A stretch of DNA of 64,000 bases from Drosophila persimilis (lineage: Eukaryota; Arthropoda; Insecta; Diptera; Drosophilidae): positions 11,036,001 to 11,100,000 of the forward strand of contig NW_020825288.1 of assembly GCF_003286085.1 (NCBI RefSeq). The letters are read 5' to 3'. The position numbers and the translations under genes are program-made. Shown here piece by piece: positions 48,201 through 60,370 of the stretch (within the stretch, counting starts at the first letter, position 1; every line of letters begins with the position of its first letter). Below the pieces are notes generated by a model, which was not told the origin of the DNA, searched no databases, and saw only the letters and a list, made by a program, of their open reading frames with translations.

Positions 48201-50479
48201 GAGCCTTGCCAGAGCTTCAGAGGGAAGTAAAGTCGAACGGTCTGGATCTGGCTCGGGCTCTGGCTCGGGCCCGGTCGATTATTGTATTTGCACTGTATTC
48301 AATTTTGTCTGTCTGGCAAAAGTTTTTGTGGGGGAGCATTCCATTCGGTCTGGCCAACTAGGCATCCTGGCTCTGGCTGTGCCATATGTTGGAGGGTTTA
48401 ATAACTAAACGCCAAGTGGCTGGTAGCTCAATCCAATAAAATATTCTGACAAATGAGTGTTGTGCCCCTCCCCAGAGATTAGCGCATTAGTCACACACCG
48501 CAAGCTTGCGGTGGTCTCCATTTAATACAAATTGCATTCATTCAAGGATAATTAAAAACCGATACCAAATCCCCCTAGCCCCAAGCGGCCTAAGCAATAA
48601 GCTTCTTTGAGCCATTTAATCTTCTCCTCATACCCACACCCAACATGAAAGTAGTCAAAAAAAATACGTTAAACAATTGCGTGGGTGTTTTGCAGGCACA
48701 GACATATTGTATGTCAGGCGTTGCTTAAATTTTTAACATTTATCTGGCACTCATGCTGCTTCTTCTCTAACCCGCCCAATCTACTTGTACGGCCCGCACC
48801 ACTCAGGTGTCAATGTCGCAACCCCTGCCTGGTAATTGCCAAAGACACCGAGGCCGAGGCCGGCGCCAGCTCTCTTTTGATTTTCCTATAGCAATTTCCA
48901 GATGTACGAGGCTGTGTAAGGCCAGAGAAACAGCTTTGGGCGGGGAGCCGAGGCCTGTGGGCCACACAGGCGAGCAGAAGCAGCAAATTGGCGGTGACAT
49001 TGACAGGGGCGAGGTGGGGCGAGAAGGCAGTCAGGCAGGCTGGCAGGCTGGCAGGCTGGTTTGCAGGCAACTACGATACAGACTCAGCTCCAGCTACAAA
49101 GTACACAAAAAGTTTTCTAATTATTTTGTCATTAAACGCACACAGAGACACAAACATCCCCACACACACACAGCACACACACGCGTATGTATATACGGGA
49201 GCCTTGTTTACAAGCATACACATGTTTGCCGAGCTATAAAAAGGGTTGGGATATCCAAAAAACCCACAGAGGCGGGGCGGGCAGGGATTGAGAAAGGAAA
49301 GGGTCCTTAGCACGAAGCAACTTTTTCTCCTAATTGTTTCATTTCATGAAAGGAAGGTAAGATATTTCGGCATCTGTGCGTGTATTGCCCTAGGACCTTA
49401 TACGCAAACAAGCATACACATACACATACACATACAAGAGAGGACGGTTATGGGCAGGGGTATGGGAACCAGTGGCTGCATTAAAACAAGACATCTACCC
49501 GCACTCGTGCCTCGTTCTCGCTGCATATAAAGCGATTAACACGAAGCGCGGTGCACAGAGAGAGGCTTGAGTGGCACCCACTCCAGAATTCGCCCGACTG
49601 CGGCTGTCTCTCCTTGTTAAACAACAATTTGTTGAATTATTATCATACACCCACACAGAGTGGAGGATCCTTCAGCAGCCGACAAGAGGTGTCCATGTGC
49701 GGGAGAGAGTGTGTATGTGTGTATATGTTTTGCTCACTTCGACGGCAAGTCAAATACGTTTAATAGCTAACTCTCTCTCTCTCTCTCTGTCTCTGTATTT
49801 GTATGTCAGAGTTACACATACATCAGCTGTATGATTATCTGGGACTGAGCGAGTGGGGGTGTTGTAATTTCATATTTTATCACGGAAAAGCCCCAACTGA
49901 CTGCGACTAATTTTGCGACAAAAGTTCTAGCAATGGAATGTGCGTTTGGCAATAAAATACCGCTTGAAATCGCTCATCTGGTAAAATGTTATTAAACTAT
50001 AATAGTATCACTCGATAAATTTGCATACATTTGCTAATTATATTAACTCAGTGAACGAGAATGCATTCATTGAATTCAATATATTTTTTTTGTGTTCGAC
50101 TGTCCAATTTTTCTTTACAAATAAAAAATGTAACATGTCAGTATTGGTAGTTTGGGTACTTGTACTTCTTGTCGACTAAGTGCTGGCTTTAATGGCAAAA
50201 AAAACAATGTAACATAAACAATACAGATTATGAGTAGCATTGAATAAAGTTGATCCTTTGAAATTTAGTTTTAATGACAAGGCACAAATGTTTCCCACTA
50301 ATTAAATAAATGGATATAAAATAAAAAAAAAACCTATTCAAATTCTATTCGTTTTACACATTTACGAATTATACGAGTATAGTTTTTTTATAACAGACTT
50401 TTGATTTAAATTTTCAAATTATTAATAGTGTAATTCAATACACAAGGATGTACATTAACCATTATGTTGTATCTGTCCA

Positions 50480-50719
50480 TCAAAGTTCCATCAGGTCCGT
50501 GTCAACAACTTCGTGGAAGTATCTAATTTCGAAATTGAATCTATCCCTTCTCAATTCGGGATCCATTATGCTACTTAGATATTGTATGCTTTTGCTACTC
50601 CGCGGGGCACTTTCTGTTTCTGTACTACCCGGGCGGGCTCTTCTAGCCAAATTCACATTTAGATTATTCCCATAAATATTTAATTTGGCGCTCAGTTTCT
50701 GGCGAATGTCGGGATACAT
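50480..50719 (-). CDS. Possible small ORF or terminal exon, unrecognised
   Basis: On the minus strand 79 codons run from an ATG at 50719 to a TGA, ending RDRFNFEIRYFHEVVDTDLMEL-like mixed, charged sequence. It lacks the simple-repeat character of nearly all other frames here. An alternative reading is a terminal exon after the acceptor-like TTCGCCAG at 50699, in phase 0. Codon use is rich in AGA, TTA, CTA and ATA, unlike highly expressed fly genes. The DNA after the stop is strongly AT-rich, like a 3' UTR, but no clear AATAAA was found. I know no family for it. It may be a young gene, a decayed fragment of a mobile element or chance. Confidence 0.2.
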   Translation of the reverse strand: MYPDIRQKLSAKLNIYGNNLNVNLARRARPGSTETESAPRSSKSIQYLSSIMDPELRRDRFNFEIRYFHEVVDTDLMEL

Positions 50720-53700
50720 ACACACGAAAATGTATATGTATCTACGTACAATATGTATGTATGTTTGTGCGGCATGCAATCCACAAAATTGCGCGTTTGT
50801 AAGTGAAAAAGCTGTGCGATTACTCAAGAGAGTAACTTTCTGATTCAACTGCAACAACTGCTGTCAAAATGTCATAAATTGAAGCGCTTGCTGCTTGCCG
50901 CTTCAACGAAAAAAGCGAAGCAAATACTGCTACTGGTACTGGTACTCGCAAAATATCCAGCTGTACCCAAACGGAAGCCATTGCATAACACACACCCACA
51001 CACCCATACAGCGGCAGAGGCAGCGGCGACTGCGGCAGCAAGGAAACAATCAGAGAGCTTACACGGACAACACACACACATACACACATAGTGTACACAA
51101 ACACAAACACACACACATTCAGGAGTAGACAATTAAAAAGCCCAGGAGTATGCCGACTGTTTCGAGTGTATTTGCTGCGCTCGCAAATCTCTTGGGCCTG
51201 GCCTATGATTTTAGATTTGTTGGCTTTCAAGAGGATGGGTACGGGGAGCGAGAGAGGCGAAAGTTGTGCCTCCGTCGCCGCTGCATGAAAGTTATTGTTA
51301 GTTTTCATTGTCGCGTCGTGGCTGTTGCTGCTGCTTCCATAGCTATAGCCATAGTCATAGCCATAGCCAGAACCACATCCAGACGCAGACGCAATATATC
51401 GAAACATTTGCCGAACGTTCGCTTCTCAAGTGGTTCGCTCGCATTTGTACCGCAGCAACTTTACTCAATTACGTGCCTTGCTGCCTGCTTCCTGGTCGCC
51501 ATCCCAGCCCAGCCCATCTCGCCTCGTCCTCGTCCCCGTTCCCGCCCATCGATTCACGTCAACTACTTTGGCAGACTTTTTGAACGAGTTGAGCTCACCT
51601 CTCAGCTATGAAATCAACGACTTTAGTGCAAACTTTCAACAATTTGCGTTTTGGCCACGGCCTGGCACCGACTCGGGTTCCACGGGCACGGGTACGGGCC
51701 CGGGTACGGACATGGGTATGGCACAGCACAGCAAATCGAAAGCGTAAACTTTTTGTGACTAAAGGCTCGCCAGGTGAGCTGAGGTTGCTGCCGCTGTTGG
51801 AACGTACAGAGTGGCAGTGGTAGCCGACAGAAGGCAGCCGTCAGCAGGCAAAGTTTACCAAAGCTTCAGCCCCAAATACCCAATGGGCTGTTTGATAAAA
51901 GTGACTCCCAGGGGCAGAAGCGGACCCAAAGCGGCGTCGACGTAGCAGCATTTACATCTACATTAGCGATGACGTAGACTTTAGCTTCAGCTTCAGGTTC
52001 AGCATTGACTATAAATACAGTTCGGCATTGGCTCCAGTTTTGATGAACTGTTGTAATAATATACGGTCCGAAACGTCGTAACGCGTCGTCTAGAGCTATG
52101 GTAAGTCGGCCCACCACACAGGTAGAGTCACAGTCCCCTCCCTAGAGGTGGAGCCCAGCATGCGATATTGTGCAAACAGTTGGGCAAAGTTTTAAAGTTT
52201 CCGACAGCCGACATCGATTGCAGCACAGCAGTACGACGAAGCGACAAAGGTGGCAACTAAATTATTTTGATTTCAGGCTTTTGGGCCCAACGGGTGGAAC
52301 GGGGATCGGCATGGGAACGGGCCTCCTGTGATGACTTTGTATAAATTCTGTGCTGAAAAGTTAAGTCTCAACTTGAAGGCATGCCTCAAGAGAGGTATAG
52401 CAGGGTGTTGTAGAGAGAATCAAAGGAAAGGCGAAGGGCGTGAATGTTAATTAGTGGCAAAGTTCAATATTTCAGATTATAATGAAAGAGGACGGCTCCT
52501 TGCTGGTGAAGATGGTGGGGAGGCTTTAACTGTTCAAGGAAATACAAATAAATCAATAGTCGATCGGATATGCTATTTAATGAACGAAGTTTTGCGGAAA
52601 ACTTGCCTTCCATCGAGGGAATGGTTGATGTTGCATTCATAAACAAACAGGCGGCGATTCGCTCTTTATGATATTCCCAACTTATTGTGTGTTATTCTCC
52701 CCGTTCCCGCCTTGTATTTCATTTGCCCCAACACAAATAATAACATTTCTATTAGTTCGGAAAGTTTCATTTTAACTGCACAATGCTTTGGGGGCGGCTA
52801 AGCGGGTTCTGCGGATCGACTTCCAGTCAATTTCACTCCGATTCCATTGTTGACAGAGCCGAGGAGTCAGGCAAATGGCGAATGGCAGAAGGCAAAAGGC
52901 AAAAGAGTAATAAGTAAATTGGCCACTTTTGACACTTGCTAAATTGGATTTTGGCCTGCACGGGACGCTGCAGGCTGTCAAGCAGTATCCCACATTTCGT
53001 TTGCAATAATTAATTGGCTCAACGATTATCCTAATCATGCCACATGCACACACACTCACAAAATCAACAAACACACTGGCGCTCTTCAATAAACCCATAT
53101 ACACTGCAATAAGAACTTTGCTAGTCACTTTCAGAGTCAAACAAGAAAACGGAGGTTGTCCAAGGCGGTCTCATAAATTTGCACAATAATAAAATACAGC
53201 TAGGATTCTTGGGCTTATCAAACGCCATTGATCTTCCCAATTGAGTTATTACTGACAACCCAATACGGTGTATCATCATCATCATCATCATGAGCAACAT
53301 TATCATGCCCATCGTGAATGGAAATCAAAGGCAAACAAAAGGCTTCTTCAATGGGGGCGACGGTTGCGTGCTGGTAGCTCGTGCTATAAATGTAGCAAGC
53401 ACATTTTCAATAAAAAATACAAACAAAATACCCTCTCTGCGAGTGTTTGTATATCAAGATAAAGTGTAGCCTATACAAAGGCCAGCTGATTAGGACACAC
53501 TCGAATCGACTCGGTCCTCCTTCCAGTGGGGATCGTAATTCATAGTTCCTGTCTCTGCGAATGCAATAAAATTCTCAAATGCTCGATTTTGATTTGTATC
53601 TAGCATTCACAATGAGCTCGAATGTCATGCAACACCTCAATAAGGGGTTGCCCTCGGGCCAGGCCTTCGCTCCCTCCACTCCTCCTTTGGGATCGTCCTG

Positions 53701-54453
53701 CTTCTGCTGGCTGTCAGTCATTTGTTAACATTTTATTGTTATTGTTGTCGTCGATGGGATTAATAAATTTTCCATTATCAAGATTTTGTGCTCCTCAGAG
53801 CTTCTCCATTTATGCTTATACGTAGATAAGTCTGTGGAAATTCGGGCCATTTGTCTACTGCCAATATTTTCTAGCTGGTTAAATTTATACACAAAAAACA
53901 ACGCATTTAAAGCTGTGTTTTGTAAGTGTTACTTTTTATCAGCGCATAAATTATACCGATATCATTTGATTTCTCAGTGTTTAACAGCATCATTCAGCTG
54001 CATTAAGCTCATTGGACTCGACTAATAACATAAATCACTTAACAGTCTACGCAACAAAATAGAAACCAGCTTAGCGATAGTTGGTCTAGACCCTGTCCAG
54101 AACGGCACGGCGCGGCCCGGCCTGGTCTGGCTAATGCAATCACGTCAAGCGCTCAGAGCAATGGCTGCAAACGGCGCTGGTCCAAGGATCCGCTAGCCAT
54201 CGCCATCAAGCCGCTAATAGTTTTTAAGTATAATGCAATAAAGATAGTCAAATCATGCTTCATCAACATCAACGTCAACAATATAATCAACCCCCCACTG
54301 CACTGCGACGGCGACTTTCTGGCGGACTTTCTGATGTCCGGGAGTATGGGGGTGGACGGTGTGTTCGTCAGTCCGTCAAGGGCTGCTGCGTAGCCTCTGG
54401 TTGACAATTCAATGTCCTGCTCAATTTGTCCGCATGAAAAGTAGGTGGCAGAC

Positions 54454-54478
54454 ACCCCACCCCACCCCACCCCACCCC
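54454..54478. repeat. (ACCCC)5 microsatellite
   Basis: Five ACCCC units. The minus strand has five GGGG tracts separated by single T residues, a strong G-quadruplex pattern. Confidence 0.9.
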
Positions 54479-56310
54479 CTCTCGGCTGCGCAATGTCTGC
54501 CTCTGCCTCGGCTTCTGCTTATTTGTCAGCAGTGAGGCGGCGTGCGGTGCGGCGGCAGCTCCTGAGTCGCAGCTGCTGCCCACTGAGCTGATGCAGCTTA
54601 GTCGCTCAAGTGCACAGCAGAACGGACGGACAGACGAGCGGACAGACCGACGGATAGCCTCCTTTGTCTGCTCGTCCTCTCTTGCTGCTGATACTGCTGT
54701 TGCTGTTGCCTCATGTAAAAAGCGCAGCCAGCGGCTCTGTTGGCCCTGTCGGCCTGGTCTGGCTCTGGCTGTCCCTATGTCCGGTTGTCTGCCGGTGTCA
54801 TCGTCCATGCTGACAAACAAAAGTGCCGACAACGAGCTCAAGGGAAGTGAGTGACTGTGGCTGACCCGGAAAACATTAAAGGCCTGCCTGCCTGCACTGG
54901 CTGCCCTGTTTGCCCTGGATGCCCTGGATGCCCTGGTTGCTTTGTGCGTCGAGGTCTCAGACGGCATCAAAGTCGGAGCTAAACTAAATGCCCTTAGCAG
55001 AATCAGAATCTGCCCCTTCTGCACCTTAGCTGCCGCATAATAAAGCTGCATAAATATTTATGGCTAAAAATTAATCAAAATCATAAAAACGCAGTGAGCA
55101 GCAGCAGCAGTAGCCAAATGAAATGAGCCACATGCAAAACTAGTTAATTAGTTTTTCCCACGCACGCACACTCACAGGAATGCCATTGCAATTGCAGTTA
55201 CATATGGATATGTATGTGGATATGGCCGGCAGTCATATAACATCACATAAAATTTGCTGCCAGCTGCCATGTAGCCATTTAGCCAGCTCCGTCTCTGGCA
55301 TTCGTTCTGTCGTCCTGTCCTGTCCTGGCTCTGACTCTGACTCTGACCGTGGCAAGGACTGCTGCTGCGGCTGTTTCAGGCTCCGACTCTGGGATCCGGC
55401 CAATGGAATGAATGGTATGTAGTGGCCATTACTGAATTATTAACAAACTCAATTAAAACGAGCACTAATTTTGCCGGCGCTTGGGCATGGACACATGGAC
55501 ACTGGAGGACTTTTAAAATGGCTCCGTGCATGTGAGTGCAATGTAATTGGGAAAGGCCTGGCCTGGCCGAAATATCTTTACTGGCAATTTATGGTCTGAA
55601 ATAAATTAATGAAATTAAAATTAAGTTTCAAACAAATGACCGCACGAATATTTACAACAAAATTAAATTATTAGTTGGCCTGTCAGAAGGACTCTTCAAT
55701 AATAACTCATGAGGAGACAGAGCAGCTGCTCGGCTGATTGTTGGCTTGGTCAAAATTGAATTTAGCCAGGCAAATGTTTGTGTCTTAAATGCATATTTGA
55801 ATAGTTTAGTGGGCATCTTGGCTGCTGTTTGGCTGCTTCTTGGCATGCTTGCCTCGGTTCTCCCTACCGGCTGACAGCCCGACTTAAGCTGCCTCAACAT
55901 TTGTTGACTCTGATAATCCTTCAAGTTTGTTGACAATGTGGCTGCGACTTTTGCCCTCAAAAATATTGCGCATACGCCCCCAGGGCAGCACATGCAAGGA
56001 GGAAAAAATGCCACAAGTCTCCCACACTGACACACACACACACACGAAGAGTGCAACATGGGTCTTGCCTTGCATCATCTACCGCAAAGAGCAGCACTTA
56101 ATAATTACTTGAGCATTTTGTGATGTAGTCATACAGCCTCAGACCATGTTTGAGGGTACGAGTACTATCTTCTCCCAGGGTCTGTGTACGTGTGTGTGTG
56201 TGTGTGTGTGGGCGCTGTAAACATGTGTTTGCTTTGGTGTTAAGCAAGAGCCCAAAAACTTGTTTGTCAATTTTACGTAGCAACGACACCATAAGATGCA
56301 GCAGCAACAG

Positions 56311-56364
56311 CAGTGGCACTGGCAGTGGCAGTGGCACTGGCAGTGGCAGTGGCACTGGCAGTGG
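56311..56364. repeat. Minisatellite, three perfect 18-bp units
   Basis: The unit CAGTGGCACTGGCAGTGG is repeated three times without change. Each unit is itself built of 6-bp CAGTGG/CACTGG words. Confidence 0.95.
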
Positions 56365-57945
56365 CGGTGTCAGTAACCGTCCCATGTGCGCCAGCCTTAA
56401 TGAAGAAAACTAAATTTCATCTCAGCCTAGCACTTGAAATTAAATTTATATCTGGTTTTGATAGCTTTAAGGACCTCGTACATTCTTGTATAATTAGCAT
56501 GAGAATTTTCCTGGAGCTCTCTTAGCGGTTTTCACAGCTAGCCTCCACGAAATGCCTGTAGCGAATGCTTTTAGCATTCTGGCTTATTTATTTTTAGTTA
56601 AGTCACATTTTATGCGAACGTGTATACGAGCATGTGTGGAGGGTTGGATAGCAGCTACAGAGCTACAAAAAAAACAACAACAAAACAAACCAAACAGAAA
56701 CATGGCTGGAAAGGCGGAAACTTCTCTGTTGCCTGTTGTTTGCTGCTGTTGCTGTCTCTGGCTGAAAGTGTGTACGTGTGAGTGAGCCACCGTCGTCTGC
56801 CTGCCTGTACACTCACGTTTTTTCGTTCTATTTAGTTTGGTTTGGTTGCTGTTGAATAATACATTTTCACGGTTTGTAGACCGAAAGTAACCCGCGAGCT
56901 ACCTTCATATCAAATGTGTCTTACCCACACCACCACAGGGCGTATGCTTGATGTGTTTCAAAAGTGTGTGTTTATGCCCTGCACAATGGCCTTGCCTCGC
57001 CTCGCCTCTCGTACGAGTATGATGTACGGGTATGCATGTGCACGCCTTTTGCTTGCCTGCCGCATGCCGCATGCCGCCTCCGAAAGGACTACGCGAGGCA
57101 GTAAAAAACCCTTTTCATTGTTGTTTACAGATCATTGACGTTGATTGTTTAAATGAAATGTTTGCCGTGCATTATTTGCTTTTACTTTTAGGGCGGGTCG
57201 GATGTTTGGCTGGCCTGGCTTCTGTGTGCAGTTTGCGGTAACATAAACCGCCGAGAATAAGCTAAATATAAACACAAACGCTAATGCCCGAGTATTTTGA
57301 TGTGAAAATGTGTGTAGTTGTAGAAGTGATGACCTGGTAAGCCCCTCTCTAAAGGTATGCAATGTTTTATTGATAGGGTTTAGACATGGGCCGGGAAGGA
57401 GTTGGCTAAAAGTCGAACAAAAGGAAAAAAAAACGCGGGGACAAGTGTGTGGTAAAACGTCGAACAGTAGGCGTTACCGTCCGCCCGCCCCGCCCCGCAC
57501 GTGTGCTAATATTCCGTACAGCCCCAGAAAAGGGAGGCAAGGATTTTTTCGTAAGCCCATACAGCCGTAAACCTCCATCAACCTCCGACCACCAACCGCC
57601 AAATGGCGGATCTATTTTCCACCCACTTACGCCCGTGCTTGACTCGACTCAGGTTATACTTAATTCACGACCCGCCCAGTATACGCCCATGCTATTGCCT
57701 TCACTTAACTTCCTTCGTTAGCTTACACCTTTCTGCGTTATTAGGGCTTCAAATTATAATTTTCCTCGAATTCCTTGGTTTGTGCTGCCAGCCATGCAAT
57801 TATTTTCAACAGCTTTTGCAGGCGAATACAAAAATATAATTGCTTTTTTGCATTTCCACACAAAGACGTGCAATTAACTGGGCAACTAAAAAAAACATAA
57901 ACTAAATTAAGATAGACAATCGAAAAAAGTACAGTTTCGGCTTGC

Positions 57946-57978
57946 CTCTCTCTCTCTCTCTCTCTCTCTCGCTCTCTC
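57946..57978. repeat. (CT)n microsatellite
   Basis: A nearly pure CT run with one CG interruption. Confidence 0.9.
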
Positions 57979-60347
57979 ATTGTGGCAATCGTGTATTACA
58001 AAGCAGATCATACTCGTAAATTATTTATACACATTATATGGTATAAGTTTTTGGGGGGAGGTCAAAAACTTTTTCACAAACTGTTGACTGTTGCGAGTAA
58101 ATTTTAGTTTCACTGCCGCTGCAACTGATGGACACAGGCAAGGGGCAGGAAGGAGCAATAACAACTTTTCACAGTACCCACATTAATTTCCATATATGCT
58201 TAATTTCCATCTGGCCCTTTCATCTCTACAGTTGGGCATATATTTTCTGTATGCTGCTGTACTGTTATTTTGTAGAATTTGTTGCCGCCGCTGCCGCTCC
58301 TTCTACTCTGTGACGTGTGTTTTTTCATTCTTAATTGTTGTACACTGCACAGGGTATAAGGTTTTTATCCGTAAAGATACGTTATTTTGAATTCAAAATA
58401 CGGCCTTCCATGCCCATATTGCCTTGTGTATTCGTTCCTTACGTGCCTAAGTAGTATATGTACATTTCTAACAGGATCGTTTTTGCAGTCTAATCTTTAT
58501 ATCATAAAATACTAGCATAATCCAACAAATCAATTAGAAGAGTCATATTTGAAATTTTTGTGTGCGAAATTGGTTTAGTTAATTTATTTTTAGGAACAAT
58601 GTAAAACAATGTCATATCTAAGAAAGTGGATAAAGTTTCCTCTGTGGTTGCATAGCCCAACCCCAATAAACATAGCTTTTACTATAAAATAAAATCGACT
58701 TAAAATAATTGTATCACACGGCGGCTATCAATGAAAAGAGGACCTTTAAGGGTATCTTTTGCTTCGGCACCTGAATGTAGGCTTCTACCTTCTAGCTTTT
58801 CAGTGCTTTGGTTAGAATCGGTTTGGTTTTGGTTCTGCAAACGCGTTCGTCAGCAACAACAAACAAAATGCAAATACAAACAAAAGAATTCATTATTTTA
58901 CTGTTGTGCATTTAAATTTGATACAATACACGCCATTTCAAAACACGTACACACACACACGCTAACACATCGCTACCAACCCATTCGCACTTTCAATTCG
59001 GACCCGGCCTCTTGCAACGGACGTTCATCGTGCGTTTTTTTCTCCTGCCTTTGTTTTGCTTTGTTTTTTGAGTTTTGCATAAATTTTCGTCTCTTTCATT
59101 CTGTTTGCTTTGACCTGGTTTTTCGCCAGGGCGGCCATATTCCGTTCCCAACAGCTTGTGTATTTTTGAGTCCTCCTTTCTCTCGTTCTTCCCTTCTCAC
59201 CGCTTGTGCGAGCGAGCATTTTTCGGTTCTCATTAAAATAGGTAAACAAAATCGCATAAAATTTCCTGATAGACAACAGATAAGAGTTAAAACTTTGCGC
59301 AAACTCTGGGTGGGTGTGCTCTGCGTGTTCCAGTGGGTGGGCGTCGGCTTTTGTCGACCACTGTGTGGCTGGCCAAATGAAGTGTAATACTCGACGAGAG
59401 AGTGGATGCGCTTAAAACACACTTTCACGGGACTTATTTGGAAATAAATGTCGAAAGGCTGCAATTACAGGTCAACTCCCTTACTCGATAAGGTTAAGTG
59501 GGGCTATTTGTTGGTACTGAAATATTAGTACGTGGGAATTTTAATACGAGTATGGAATGTTGCATATTGCAATGCACGAAACGAAATCGGATATTCCCAG
59601 ACTTGAATTTATTTCCCAACTGATACCAGGAGACATCACTCTATTTAAGCCAGCAATTTTTATGGGGTACACAATAATTCGAGTCCGACGCCTTTCCGCA
59701 TTCACATGAGACCTTTAAAGCTTTCAATGGCGACTCCTAGATCAGCCTGAGAGCCATAAAACTTCTACAATTCTTTCAGTTTCTCTTTTTCCTCAACAGA
59801 GCAGGAGTTTACTAGGTCAACACAAATCAGCATAAGCTACACAGCTCCATATCGGACAATAACATTTTTATGTGTTAAAGCTGTATGACAAAAGGTCACT
59901 TGGAACCAGAAACCAAGAACCAAGCACAAGCCAAACCTGAGAGAATGCACTGGGAAATACGGGTACGTGGAATGTTGCTGCAAAAGTTTACCGATTTGTT
60001 TTTTGGCTATTTTCCTTTGGCTAGTCATAAATCTGGACAGCTGTAAGCAAGCAACAAATGGGGAGAAGCAAAACAAACGATAGTTCAAAGCAAAAGCCAG
60101 GGACATTCTGGTCCGTTCTGGACGAAGGAAACTGCTAGGAGGAAGACTTTTTTACGAAGTTGCCATGGATCAGTCTTTGCAGCTGCTCGCCTTGTGCTGC
60201 CACCAATCCACATCTCCCCACATGAGCCATGGGCTCTGAGAGCACACTCTGTTCTGTTCTTCGTGTGAGGATGCCACTGTCAAAAATGTTGAGCTTGTGT
60301 AAACATGCAAACAGGCAGGGGCTGCCTGAATTCGGAGCCTGCTCTCC

Positions 60348-60370
60348 GGGTCCGGGTCCGGGTCCGGGTC
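60348..60370. repeat. (GGGTCC)n microsatellite
   Basis: Three full GGGTCC units and a partial one. Confidence 0.85.

Noticed and set aside
52454..52642. Plus-strand 62-codon frame after an acceptor-like ATTTCAG
   Set aside because: It is short and unsupported by a matching donor or neighbouring exon; no family recognised.
54368..55051. Minus-strand 227-codon frame
   Set aside because: Repetitive Ala-Ser-Arg stretches derived from tandem words such as CCCTGG; no domain.
58731..59387. Plus-strand 218-codon frame, the longest host-type frame outside the LINE
   Set aside because: It is Phe/Cys-rich from T-rich DNA and includes a THTLTH run from CA repeats. No family resemblance.
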